The notes under the pieces were generated by a model. The model was given only the letters and a program-made list of their open reading frames with translations. It searched no databases and was not told the DNA's origin. The translations under genes were made by a program, and so were the position numbers. This document shows positions 6,822 to 14,847 of a stretch of 55,256 nucleotides of DNA, piece by piece; position 1 is the first letter of the stretch, and the number at the start of each line of letters is the position of its first letter. Source of the stretch: Acidobacteriota bacterium (GTDB taxonomy: Bacteria > Acidobacteriota > Terriglobia > Terriglobales > Acidobacteriaceae); assembly GCA_021836865.1 (NCBI GenBank), contig JAKBHH010000014.1, positions 1 to 55,256 of the forward strand. Reading direction: 5' to 3'.

Positions 6822-8579
6822 ATGCGGAATCGACTTTTGCGGCGGCGCGGGCTGGGCGGCACGATCCTTGCCTGCTGCCTGCTGACGGTGGTTTTGGCGA
6901 TGCAGGCTGGGATTGCGCGGGCGGCGGCTGCAGAGAGACCGGAGCTGGGCGCGCATGTGCTGGTCTTCAGTCCATCGATGCCGGCGGCGGCGATGCAGCG
7001 GCAGATCGACAGGGTCTACGCGGAGCAGGAGCACAGCGAGTTCGGCAGCGGGCGGTATGCGCTGCTGTTTTTGCCGGGCGAGTACCACGTGGATGTTCCG
7101 GTGGGCTTTTACACGCAGGTGCTGGGGCTGGGGGCGACGCCGGATGCGGTTCACATTGTGGGCAATGTCCATGCGGATGCGAGCCTGCCGCACAACAATG
7201 CGACGTGCACCTTCTGGCGCGCGGCGGAGGGTTTTTCCGTGACGCCGACGGGCGGGACGATGCAGTGGGCGGTGTCGCAGGCCGTGCCCTTCAGAAGGAT
7301 GCATGTGCGCGGCAACCTTGTGCTGCACCAGAACGGCGGTTGGGCCAGCGGGGGATGGATGGCCGATACGCTGGTGGACGGCAATGTGGGCGCGGGGCCG
7401 CAGCAGCAGTGGATTGCGCGCAACAGCGAGTGGGGAAGCTGGACGGGCGCGAACTGGAACATGGTGTTTGTGGGCGTGCCGCATCCGCCGGAAGGCGAGT
7501 GGCCCGCGCCGCCGTATACCAAAGTGGACAAGACGCCGGCAGTGCGGGAGAAGCCGTTTCTGCAGGTGGACGCGCAGGGTAACTGGAGCGTGCGCGTGCC
7601 TGCGCTGCGGCGGAACAGCGCGGGCATTACATGGCGCGGGGGTTCGACGCCGGGACGATCGATTCCGCTGAGCCGGTTTTACATTGCCCGGCCGGATGTG
7701 GATACGGCGGCGACGATGAATGCACAGCTGGCGCGCGGCATGAACCTGCTGCTGACTCCGGGGATCTACGAGCTGACGGAAGCGATTCGCGTGACGCGAG
7801 CCGATGCGATGGTGCTGGGGCTGGGCTTTGCCACACTGCGGCCCACGCGCGGTACGGCGGCGATGACGACGGCGGATGGAAACGGAATTGAGATTGCGGG
7901 GCTGCTGTTCGACGCGGGCCCGGTAACGTCTCCCGTGCTGCTGGAGGTGGGGCCGCAGGGCAGCAAGGCCGGCCACACCAAAGACCCGATCAGCCTGCAC
8001 GACGTGTTCTTCCGCGTGGGCGGTGCGGGCGTGGGGCGGGCGGAGGTGAATCTGCGCATCCAGAGCCGCGACACGATTGTGGATCACACCTGGATATGGC
8101 GCGCGGATCATGGGAGCGGGGTGGGCTGGACCAGCAATACCAGCGTCAACGGGCTGGTGGTGAACGGCGACGACGTGACGATCTATGGGCTGTTTGTGGA
8201 GCATCATCAGCAGTTTCAGGTGGTGTGGAACGGGAACGGCGGGCGGACATATTTTTATCAATCGGAGATTCCTTACGATCCGCCGGACCAGGCCAGCTAC
8301 ACGAGCGCGCCGGGGATCAATGGCTGGGCATCCTACAAAGTGGCCGATGGCGTGACCGGGCATGAGGCCTGGGGGCTGGGGATTTACAGCGTTTTTCTGA
8401 AGCCGCATGTGGTGCTGAGCCGGGCGATTGAAACGCCGCGCGGGCCGGGAATTCGCTTTCATCACATGATTACGGTGGCGCTGGGCAGCCTGGGCGGGAT
8501 ATCGAACGTGATCGACGATGAGGGCGGGCCGACCTCGATGGAACCGCGCGTGACGCCGAAGGTGGCGGAGTTTCCTTGA
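6822..8579 (+). CDS. Secreted beta-helix protein, GH55-like fold (family often labelled adenylyl cyclase)
   Basis: The 585-residue protein has a signal sequence (basic MRNRLLRRR then a hydrophobic stretch ending in ARAAAA). It is followed by repeated short beta strands with conserved turns, including LFLPGEYHVDVPVGFYTQV, VLGLGFATL and WIWRADHG. The overall pattern matches a family of ~600-residue secreted proteins of actinomycetes and acidobacteria. These are frequently annotated as adenylyl cyclase or coagulation factor 5/8-like but look like right-handed beta-helices of the pectate-lyase/GH55 type. The substrate is likely a polysaccharide (inference); no catalytic residue can be named from sequence alone. 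The start at 6822 follows GGAG at 6808-6811. The next gene, rpsA, begins 69 bp after the stop. Confidence 0.8.
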   Translation: MRNRLLRRRGLGGTILACCLLTVVLAMQAGIARAAAAERPELGAHVLVFSPSMPAAAMQRQIDRVYAEQEHSEFGSGRYALLFLPGEYHVDVPVGFYTQVLGLGATPDAVHIVGNVHADASLPHNNATCTFWRAAEGFSVTPTGGTMQWAVSQAVPFRRMHVRGNLVLHQNGGWASGGWMADTLVDGNVGAGPQQQWIARNSEWGSWTGANWNMVFVGVPHPPEGEWPAPPYTKVDKTPAVREKPFLQVDAQGNWSVRVPALRRNSAGITWRGGSTPGRSIPLSRFYIARPDVDTAATMNAQLARGMNLLLTPGIYELTEAIRVTRADAMVLGLGFATLRPTRGTAAMTTADGNGIEIAGLLFDAGPVTSPVLLEVGPQGSKAGHTKDPISLHDVFFRVGGAGVGRAEVNLRIQSRDTIVDHTWIWRADHGSGVGWTSNTSVNGLVVNGDDVTIYGLFVEHHQQFQVVWNGNGGRTYFYQSEIPYDPPDQASYTSAPGINGWASYKVADGVTGHEAWGLGIYSVFLKPHVVLSRAIETPRGPGIRFHHMITVALGSLGGISNVIDDEGGPTSMEPRVTPKVAEFP

Positions 8580-8648
8580 GACAGGCGGGTGCGGCGACGG
8601 ACAGGATGCGCCCCCAATGAATCATGGGAGAATGAAGTGGTGCACGCC

Positions 8649-10352
8649 ATGACCAACGAGACCGATCCAGAATTGCAGCCTACCCACGAAGAAACGACCG
8701 AACCGAACACAGAGCCCGCGGAGGATTTTGGCGCGCTGCTCAAGGAGTTCGAGCGCGGCCACACGCACAAGCCCGCGGGGGGCTCAAAGCAGCTGGAAGG
8801 CACGGTGGTTTCGCTTTCTGCCGAGCAGGTCTTTCTCGATATCGGCTACAAGACCGAGGGCGTGTTGCCGCGTGCGGCCTTTGAGAATAACGCCGAGGGC
8901 GTAAAGGCGGGCGATGCGGTCCTCGTGAGCGTGAAGGGCCGCAATGAAGAGGGCTACTACGAGCTGACGCGGCACAAGGTGGCGCAGCCGCGGGACTGGT
9001 CGGCGCTGGAGGCAGCGTTTGCCGAGAAGACGGCAGTGGTGGGCACGGTGACGGGCGTGGTGAAGGGCGGGGTTACCGTCGATGTGGGGGTGCGCGCGTT
9101 CATGCCTGCCAGCCGCAGCGGCACGCGCGACGCCGCGGAGCTGGAGAAGCTGGTGGGGACTGAGATCACCTGCCGCATTACCAAGCTGGACGTAACGGAT
9201 GAAGACGTGGTGGTGGACCGGCGCGTGGTGCTGGAAGAGCAGGCCCGTGGATTGCAGGAGGGCCGCCGCGCCGCGATGAAGGAAGGCGACACGCTGACCG
9301 GCACGGTGCGCAGCCTGATGAGCTACGGGGCATTTGTGGATCTGGGCGGCGTGGACGGACTGTTGCATGTGAGCGACATGGCGTGGGGCCGGGTGAACAA
9401 GCCGGAAGACGTGCTGAGCGCGGGGCAGGAGATCAGGGTCCGCATCCTGAAGATAGACCCGGCGACGAAGAAGATTTCATTGGGGCTCAAGCAGCTGCAG
9501 CCGGAGCCATGGGAAGCGGCGGCGCATACCTATCAGCCGGGGCAGCGGGTGAAGGGCACGGTGACAAGGCTGATGGACTTTGGCGCGTTTGTGGAGCTTG
9601 AGCCGGGGGTCGAGGGGCTCATTCACATCTCGGAGATGGCGTGGGGCAAGAAGGTGCGCCATCCGGGCGATCTGCTGAAGCAGGGCGACGCGGTGGACGC
9701 GGTGATTCTGTCCATCATGCCCGAGGAACGGCGCATCTCGCTGGGGCTGAAGCAGACGCTGGCCGATCCCTGGCTGGAGGTGTCGCAGAAGTTTCCCATT
9801 GGCGCGCAGATTACGGGGCCGGTGACGAAGCTGATGGCGTTTGGGGCGTTTGTGCAGTTGGCCGAGGGCGTCGAGGGGCTGGTGCACATCAGTGAAATTA
9901 CTGCCGACCGGCGGCTGCATCATCCGTCGGATGCGCTGCGGGTGGGCGAGGTGGTGAAGGCGCAGGTGCTGGCCATCGACATGGAAAAGCGGCAGATCAA
10001 GCTCAGCATGAAGCAGCTGATCCCGACCAGCATTGACGAGTACATTGCCGAGCACAAGGTGGGGGATGTGGTCTCAGGCCGGGTGGTGGAGGTGTCCGCG
10101 GGCCGGGTTACGGTCGAGCTGGGCGAGGGGATACGCGCGACGTGCCGTGCATTGGCAGAGCCGGCCGCAGCTGAGAGCGGGAGCCGGGACCAGGCGGATC
10201 TTTCGTCGCTGACGTCGATGCTGGCGGCACGCTGGAAGGGCAAGGGGGCGGCGGCGGCCGCGCCAGCACCGATGGGCGCCGGGCAGATTCGCAGTTTCAA
10301 GGTGTTGCGGCTGGATGCGGATGCGAGGCTGGTGGAAGTGGAGCCGGTGTAG
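8649..10352 (+). CDS. rpsA: 30S ribosomal protein S1 (six S1 domains)
   Basis: The 567-residue protein contains six consecutive S1/OB repeats of about 70-80 residues. The first begins near KQLEGTVVSLSAEQ, and the last is GDVVSGRVVEVSAGRVTVEL. Repeats 3 to 5 carry the canonical YGAFVDL/FGAFVEL and GLLHVSDMAW/GLIHISEMAW motifs. S1 binds mRNA on the small ribosomal subunit and helps initiation on structured or weak Shine-Dalgarno messages. An acidic N-terminal extension (~45 residues) precedes the first domain, and the C-terminus ends in an alanine-rich linker plus a short strand. ATG at 8649 is used; GTG codons 3 and 4 codons earlier are alternative starts. A 9-bp inverted repeat follows at 10363-10402. 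Confidence 0.93.
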   Translation: MTNETDPELQPTHEETTEPNTEPAEDFGALLKEFERGHTHKPAGGSKQLEGTVVSLSAEQVFLDIGYKTEGVLPRAAFENNAEGVKAGDAVLVSVKGRNEEGYYELTRHKVAQPRDWSALEAAFAEKTAVVGTVTGVVKGGVTVDVGVRAFMPASRSGTRDAAELEKLVGTEITCRITKLDVTDEDVVVDRRVVLEEQARGLQEGRRAAMKEGDTLTGTVRSLMSYGAFVDLGGVDGLLHVSDMAWGRVNKPEDVLSAGQEIRVRILKIDPATKKISLGLKQLQPEPWEAAAHTYQPGQRVKGTVTRLMDFGAFVELEPGVEGLIHISEMAWGKKVRHPGDLLKQGDAVDAVILSIMPEERRISLGLKQTLADPWLEVSQKFPIGAQITGPVTKLMAFGAFVQLAEGVEGLVHISEITADRRLHHPSDALRVGEVVKAQVLAIDMEKRQIKLSMKQLIPTSIDEYIAEHKVGDVVSGRVVEVSAGRVTVELGEGIRATCRALAEPAAAESGSRDQADLSSLTSMLAARWKGKGAAAAAPAPMGAGQIRSFKVLRLDADARLVEVEPV

Positions 10353-10362
10353 GCGTTTAGCC

Positions 10363-10402
10363 GCGGGCGGAAAATGCGGGAAAACGGCCTGATTCCGCCC
10401 GC
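10363..10402 (+). other. Inverted repeat after rpsA
   Basis: GCGGGCGGA (10363-10371) and TCCGCCCGC (10394-10402) are perfect 9-bp arms around a 22-nt loop. There is no T-tract, so an intrinsic terminator is doubtful; it could be an RNA 3'-end stabiliser or the leader structure of the next gene. Confidence 0.4.
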
Positions 10403-10462
10403 CATTCGCTCTGCCGCTCCCGAGCCATTTACAATGACGTCTATGCAGTAGAAGGGGATTTT

Positions 10463-12253
10463 TTGCCGCCTTCCCTGTGCCGACCTATGACTTTCAGAAT
10501 CCTTCGTATTCCCGCGGCGTTCGTGTTTGGCACGGTGCTGCTCTCCAATGTCGCAACAGCGCAATCGCAGAGCACCGCGGCGCAGAGCCCCTATGGCGGC
10601 ACGACGGTGGAGCAGATCATTGCTCGCATCAACGATCAGATCATTACGACCTCCGACTACGACCGCGCCGAAAAGGAGCTGGACCAGGAAGAACGCCAGC
10701 GCGGAGCGTCGATGCAGGAGGCGTCGGATGCGCGGCGGGATCTGCTGCGAAACCTGATTGACCAGCAGCTTTGGCTTTCAAAGGGCAAGGAGCTGGGGAT
10801 CACGGGCGAAACAGATCTGATCAACCGGCTGAACGAGATTCGCAAGCAGTACAACCTGGCCACTATGGAAGATCTGGAAAAGGCGGCGAAGGAACAGGGC
10901 GTCTCTTTTGAAGACTTCAAGGCGAACATCCGGAACGGGATTATCACGCAGGATGTGATGCGGCAGGAAGTGGGTAATAAGATCTCGATCACGCCCGGCG
11001 AAGTGGAGCGGTACTACGAGGCTCACAAGCAGGACTATACCCAGCCGGAGAGCGTGAACCTGGGCGAAATTCTGATTTCGACCGGGGACCAGGAGCCGCC
11101 GACGGAACAGAAGGTAGCGGCGGCGCAGGCGAAGGCGAACGACATTGAGGCCAAGCTCCACGCGGGCGGAGATTTCAGCCAACTGGCGCGGAGCTTCAGC
11201 GATGGGCCGACGGCCTCTTCCGGGGGCGATCTGGGGCAGTTCCGGCGCGGTGCGCTGGCCAAGGTGCTGGAGGACCAGGTATTTCCGCTGAAGACGGGCC
11301 AGTTCACAGATCCGATTCGCACGCGCCAGGGTTTTGTGATTCTCAAGGTGACGGCGCACAATCCTGGAGGCGTACAGCCCTTTAAGAATGTTCAGCAGGA
11401 TGTTGAGCAGACTTATTTCATGAGCCTGATGGAGCCGGCGATGCGCGCCTATCTGACGAAGATGCGCGATGAGGCCTACATCGAGATCAAGCCCGGATAT
11501 GTGGATACGGGCGCCAGCGCAAGTGAGCGGGTCTTCCCGATCTCTTACTCGGCGTATAAGCCGCCGACGGGTAAAAAGAAGAAGAAGGTCGAGCGGACGC
11601 GATTCCGCGAGACGGGTCGAGGATTCCGCAACACGCAACCGCAACTGGTGCCCGCTACAGCGACGACGACAACGCCGGCGCAAGCGACACCCGGGACGAC
11701 GGCGACGACGGCCGCAGCGAAGAGCGGGAAGAAGAAAGCCGGGAAGCAGGCGCAAGCGGCTTCCATGAAGCCGGGGAAGAAGGAAAAAATCCGGTATGGC
11801 CAGGCGCCTCAAGAGACGCTTCCCAACGCCGCCTCGGCGCAGACGGAAGATGCAGGAGCGGTGGAGAAGTCCGCGGCGAGTACAGAACCCGAGCCCGTGA
11901 ATCCTCTGGAGGCCTCGAACGCGCCCACGAAGAAGACGCGCTTCAGCGATCGAGCCAAAGAGCAGAAAGTGGCCAAGACCGCCAAACTTGCCAAGCCGAG
12001 CAAGACGTCGGCCAAGGACACGATGACGCCGGATGCGCCGGATGCGGCAGAAGTGGCGGACCGGCAGGTGCAGTCCGCGCCGCTGGGACTGGGTGGGCAT
12101 CAGGTGGCGAGCAAGAACAAGAAGCAGGCGACGACAACGGGCGAGAAGACGCGCCTGAGCGACCGCAACAAGACGGCGGACGACAAAAAAGCGGACGACA
12201 AAGACCAGGCGCATCCGAATAATGCCCCGGCCCCGGCACCCACGCCGCAATAA
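10463..12253 (+). CDS. SurA/PpiC-type periplasmic peptidyl-prolyl isomerase with long charged tail
   Basis: An N-terminal signal peptide (hydrophobic region ending VATAQ) is followed by a SurA-like chaperone region: VEQIIARINDQIITTSDYDR, then a helical bundle up to ~residue 180. A parvulin domain (~195-300) includes VNLGEILIST, GGDLGQF and GFVILKV. SurA-like proteins fold outer-membrane proteins in the periplasm. After residue ~370 there is an unusual ~220-residue low-complexity tail rich in Lys, Ala, Thr and Pro with recurring TRF/TRLSDR blocks. The TTG at 10463 follows AAGGGG by about 5 nt; ATG at 10487 is an alternative start without a clear ribosome binding site. A strong terminator follows. 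Confidence 0.85.
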   Translation: MPPSLCRPMTFRILRIPAAFVFGTVLLSNVATAQSQSTAAQSPYGGTTVEQIIARINDQIITTSDYDRAEKELDQEERQRGASMQEASDARRDLLRNLIDQQLWLSKGKELGITGETDLINRLNEIRKQYNLATMEDLEKAAKEQGVSFEDFKANIRNGIITQDVMRQEVGNKISITPGEVERYYEAHKQDYTQPESVNLGEILISTGDQEPPTEQKVAAAQAKANDIEAKLHAGGDFSQLARSFSDGPTASSGGDLGQFRRGALAKVLEDQVFPLKTGQFTDPIRTRQGFVILKVTAHNPGGVQPFKNVQQDVEQTYFMSLMEPAMRAYLTKMRDEAYIEIKPGYVDTGASASERVFPISYSAYKPPTGKKKKKVERTRFRETGRGFRNTQPQLVPATATTTTPAQATPGTTATTAAAKSGKKKAGKQAQAASMKPGKKEKIRYGQAPQETLPNAASAQTEDAGAVEKSAASTEPEPVNPLEASNAPTKKTRFSDRAKEQKVAKTAKLAKPSKTSAKDTMTPDAPDAAEVADRQVQSAPLGLGGHQVASKNKKQATTTGEKTRLSDRNKTADDKKADDKDQAHPNNAPAPAPTPQ

Positions 12254-12274
12254 TCGACGGACGCTTTGAACGGA

Positions 12275-12311
12275 GGCAGGGCCCGGAGCGATCCGGGCCC
12301 TGCCTGTTTTT
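12275..12311 (+). terminator. Rho-independent terminator after the SurA-like gene
   Basis: Perfect 12-bp arms GGCAGGGCCCGG (12275-12286) and CCGGGCCCTGCC (12293-12304) around a 6-nt loop are followed by TGTTTTTG. It lies 21 bp after the stop codon. Confidence 0.88.
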
Positions 12312-12377
12312 GCGCGGATTGCGTGAGGGAAGGTTTGCTTTGCAGCGACGGCCCGGTGCGTTAATCTGACGGGCAGG

Positions 12378-13370
12378 ATGAAAGATCTATACATTGCGGA
12401 CCTGGCCAGCCTTGAAGAAGGGCGGGCGTTTGACAGCTTTTTCATTGTGCTGCTGAAGCAGCAGCGGACGACCAAGACGAACAAGCCGTATCTGAACCTG
12501 ATTCTGGGCGACAGGACGGGCCAGGTCGAGGCGCGGGTGTGGGATCCGGCAGACCCGCGGATTGCCAAGGACGTGGAGCGCGGCGATGTGGTGAAGGCGC
12601 GGGGCAGCGTTGCGCGTTTTGACGACCGGCTGCAGATGAAAGTAGACCAGTTGCGCAAGGCGACCGGGGCAGAGACCGACAAGACGGACCTGCTGCCCTC
12701 GACGACATACGACGTGGACGCGCTGTGGCGGGAGCTGACGGGCTTTGTGGAGAGCTTTACGGAGCCGCACCTGAAGCTGCTGCTGACCACTCTGTTGAGC
12801 GACGCCGCGTTGGCGCAGGCGTATCGCGAGGCGCCGGCGGCGCGCCAACTGCACCATGCGTGGCTGGGCGGATTGCTGGAGCATGTGGTGAGCCTGCTGA
12901 AGTTGGCTGATCGCATTGCGCCGCATTATCCCGTGCTGCACCGGGACCTGCTGCTGACCGGAGTGGTGCTGCACGATATTGGCAAGGTGCAGGAGCTGGC
13001 CTGGGATGCGGGTTTTGAGTACACGGTGGAAGGCACGCTGCTGGGGCACATCCAGATGGGCATTGCGCGAGTGGACAAGACCATCGACAGCCTGCCGGAC
13101 TTTCCGCCGCGACTGAAGGTGCTGGTGGAGCACATGATTCTGTCTCACCACGGAAAGCTGGAGTTCGGCTCGCCCAAGCTGCCCATGATCCCCGAGGCGC
13201 TGGTGCTGAACTTTGTGGACGACCTTGATGCCAAGATGCAGGCGATTGCGAGCGAGTACGAGAAGTCGGCGCGCGAAGGCAAGGCCGCAGATGAGCTGAC
13301 GGGCAAGGTGTGGTCGCTGGATCAGCGCCAGCTTTTGCAGACGCGCGGCTGGCTGGAGGGCGGCAAGTAA
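12378..13370 (+). CDS. YhaM-type 3'-5' exoribonuclease (OB fold plus HD domain)
   Basis: The 330-residue protein has an N-terminal OB-fold nucleic-acid-binding domain (about 10-95; YLNLILGDRTGQVEARVW). An HD phosphohydrolase domain follows (about 160-290), with metal-ligand motifs HHAWLGGLLEHV and VVLHDIGKVQEL and later ILSHHGKLEFGSP. This arrangement is that of YhaM/CbfA proteins, which trim RNA (and single-stranded DNA) from the 3' end in the cytoplasm. It begins right after a strong terminator, so it has its own promoter. Length and motifs are complete. Confidence 0.9.
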   Translation: MKDLYIADLASLEEGRAFDSFFIVLLKQQRTTKTNKPYLNLILGDRTGQVEARVWDPADPRIAKDVERGDVVKARGSVARFDDRLQMKVDQLRKATGAETDKTDLLPSTTYDVDALWRELTGFVESFTEPHLKLLLTTLLSDAALAQAYREAPAARQLHHAWLGGLLEHVVSLLKLADRIAPHYPVLHRDLLLTGVVLHDIGKVQELAWDAGFEYTVEGTLLGHIQMGIARVDKTIDSLPDFPPRLKVLVEHMILSHHGKLEFGSPKLPMIPEALVLNFVDDLDAKMQAIASEYEKSAREGKAADELTGKVWSLDQRQLLQTRGWLEGGK

Positions 13371-13462
13371 AGAACGCATGCCGGAGCGGCGAAGCCGAAT
13401 TGGTCTGACGCTGCGCTGGATGTGTCCAATGTCGCATTGCTGCCTTGCGCATTGCGGCGGGA

Positions 13463-13474
13463 TGATCGTCATCA
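13463..13474. promoter_or_regulatory. FNR-type box, upstream copy
   Basis: TGAT-CGTC-ATCA is a perfect match to the core TGAT-N4-ATCA bound by Fnr/Crp-family regulators. With flanks it reads ATGATC-GTC-ATCAC. It is centred 78 bp upstream of a second, matching site. Confidence 0.55.
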
Positions 13475-13496
13475 CATTCTCCCGTGATTCTCCTCA

Positions 13497-13508
13497 CATA
13501 CATGTATG
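13497..13508. promoter_or_regulatory. 12-bp perfect palindrome between the two FNR-type boxes
   Basis: CATACATGTATG is its own reverse complement. It lies in the leader region of the cytochrome operon between the two TGAT-N4-ATCA sites. It could be a further operator; no regulator can be named. Confidence 0.35.
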
Positions 13509-13540
13509 CATGAGCAGGGGGTAGTCTAGCCCCGCGCGAA

Positions 13541-13552
13541 TGATCTGGATCA
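13541..13552. promoter_or_regulatory. FNR-type box, downstream copy
   Basis: TGAT-CTGG-ATCA has the same core and the same flanks (ATGATC-N3-ATCAC) as the site at 13463. It ends 38 bp before the cytochrome ATG. An overlapping perfect inverted repeat CACACGC-T-GCGTGTG (13551-13565) follows directly. Confidence 0.6.
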
Positions 13553-13590
13553 CACGCTGCGTGTGTTCCGGGTTGAGAGGAGCACGTGGG

Positions 13591-14064
13591 ATGAGCGCCT
13601 TCAGGGATGCAGGGCACCTGCTGCGGTTCGCAGGACTGTTCGTACTTGCCTTCATCATTTTTCTGGTTGTCCGTAAAGTTGTTGTCCCGAAGAGTTTCGG
13701 GGAGTATGGGCATTATCGCGGGGCGTCGATTGGCGAGATCGCCGCGCATCCGGCGCATTTTGCGGGCCATCAGGCATGCGATGCGTGCCATACAGACATT
13801 GCCGATGAGAAAAAGGGCGGCAAGCACGCGCATGTGAACTGCGAGGCTTGCCACGGAGCGTTGGGCAAACATGCGGACGATCCTGCATCGGTGACGCCGG
13901 CCAAGCTGGACACGGCGGTGCTCTGCGTCCGGTGCCATGCGGCGAGCGTGGCGAAACCGAAGAACTTTCCGCAGGTGGATGCGGCCGACCATGCCAACGG
14001 AGTTCCCTGCGAGACGTGCCACAAGCCGCACAATCCCGCGCTGGAAGCCGGAGGTGCAAAATGA
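13591..14064 (+). CDS. Membrane-anchored tetraheme cytochrome c
   Basis: The 157-residue protein has one N-terminal membrane anchor (about residues 11-33, RFAGLFVLAFIIFLVV). A periplasmic part contains four CXXCH heme-binding motifs: CDACH, CEACH, CVRCH and CETCH. The spacing and size suggest a small NrfH/NapC-like or DmsE-like electron carrier passing electrons between the membrane quinone module and a periplasmic partner. GAGAGGAG about 10 nt upstream supports ATG 13591 over an in-frame ATG at 13540. Its stop overlaps the start of the ferredoxin gene (ATGA), so the two are translationally coupled. Two FNR-type boxes lie upstream. Confidence 0.9.
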   Translation: MSAFRDAGHLLRFAGLFVLAFIIFLVVRKVVVPKSFGEYGHYRGASIGEIAAHPAHFAGHQACDACHTDIADEKKGGKHAHVNCEACHGALGKHADDPASVTPAKLDTAVLCVRCHAASVAKPKNFPQVDAADHANGVPCETCHKPHNPALEAGGAK

Positions 14065-14795
14065 ATCTCTCCAGGCGCCAATTGATGATTCTGCTGCCGG
14101 CGGCGGCGATTGCGTGGGAGCACGTGCTGGCGGGCACGCCGGAGGCCGCGCCGAATTACACGATGTCAGAGCACTGGTGGAGCATGTTGATCGACATCCC
14201 CAAGTGCATCGGGTGCGGCAACTGCGTGCGGGCCTGCCAGGCGGAGAATGACGTGCCGGACGGACGCTTCCGCACCTGGGTGGAGCGCTATCACGTCTCC
14301 GACGAGAACATGATGTATCCGGAAGTGATTTCGCCGGACGGAGGCAAGGAAGGTTTTCCGTCAGTAGCGAAAGCGGATGCGGGCAAGTATTTCTTTGTGC
14401 CCAAGCTTTGCAATCACTGCGCCGACTCGCCCTGCACGCAGGTTTGCCCGGTAGGCGCTACGTTTATCGCGCCGGATGGCGTGGTGCTGGTGGACCAGAA
14501 GTATTGCATGGGCTGCGCGTACTGTGTGCAGGCCTGCCCATACGGATGCCGCTACATACATCCGGAAAAGAAGGTGGCGGACAAGTGCACGCTGTGCTAC
14601 CACCGCATTACCAAGGGGCTGACGACGGCCTGCTGCGAGGCCTGCCCGACCGGCGCGCGGCAGCTAGTGGACCTGAAGAATCCGAACGATCCGATTCACG
14701 AATTCCTGAGGACACATGCCGTGCAGGTGCTGAAGCCGCAGATGGCGACGGGCGCGAAGGTTTTTTACAACGAGCTGGACGGCTCGGTTCGCTAA
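14061..14795 (+). CDS. Periplasmic four-cluster ferredoxin subunit (NrfC/HybA/DmsB-like)
   Basis: The 244-residue protein begins with SRRQLMILLPAAAIA, a Tat-like signal. It then shows four cysteine groups for 4Fe-4S clusters: CIGCGNCVRAC, CNHCADSPCTQVCP, CMGCAYCVQACP and CTLCYHR...CCEACP. Subunits of this type relay electrons between an NrfD-type membrane subunit and either a molybdopterin enzyme or a cytochrome. It overlaps the cytochrome gene by 4 bp and lies 52 bp before the nrfD-like gene. No molybdopterin subunit is encoded in the window next to it, which is unusual. Confidence 0.93.
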   Translation: MNLSRRQLMILLPAAAIAWEHVLAGTPEAAPNYTMSEHWWSMLIDIPKCIGCGNCVRACQAENDVPDGRFRTWVERYHVSDENMMYPEVISPDGGKEGFPSVAKADAGKYFFVPKLCNHCADSPCTQVCPVGATFIAPDGVVLVDQKYCMGCAYCVQACPYGCRYIHPEKKVADKCTLCYHRITKGLTTACCEACPTGARQLVDLKNPNDPIHEFLRTHAVQVLKPQMATGAKVFYNELDGSVR

Positions 14796-14847
14796 GCCTC
14801 AAGACGGGCGATGCGCAGGAGAAGCCGGTGAGAACAGGTGAGAAGCG

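Noticed and set aside
6403-6885. Plus-strand frame overlapping the 99-residue hypothetical gene
   Set aside because: No motif, overlaps the beta-helix start, and composition is that of a shadow; the minus frame is a little more protein-like.
6795-8465. Minus-strand frame opposite the beta-helix protein
   Set aside because: His/Arg/Pro-rich shadow; the plus-strand frame has a signal peptide and a family-wide match.
10778-12916. Very long minus-strand frame across the SurA-like gene and the exonuclease start
   Set aside because: It spans a strong terminator and two well-supported genes, and its translation is Arg/Leu-rich without domains.
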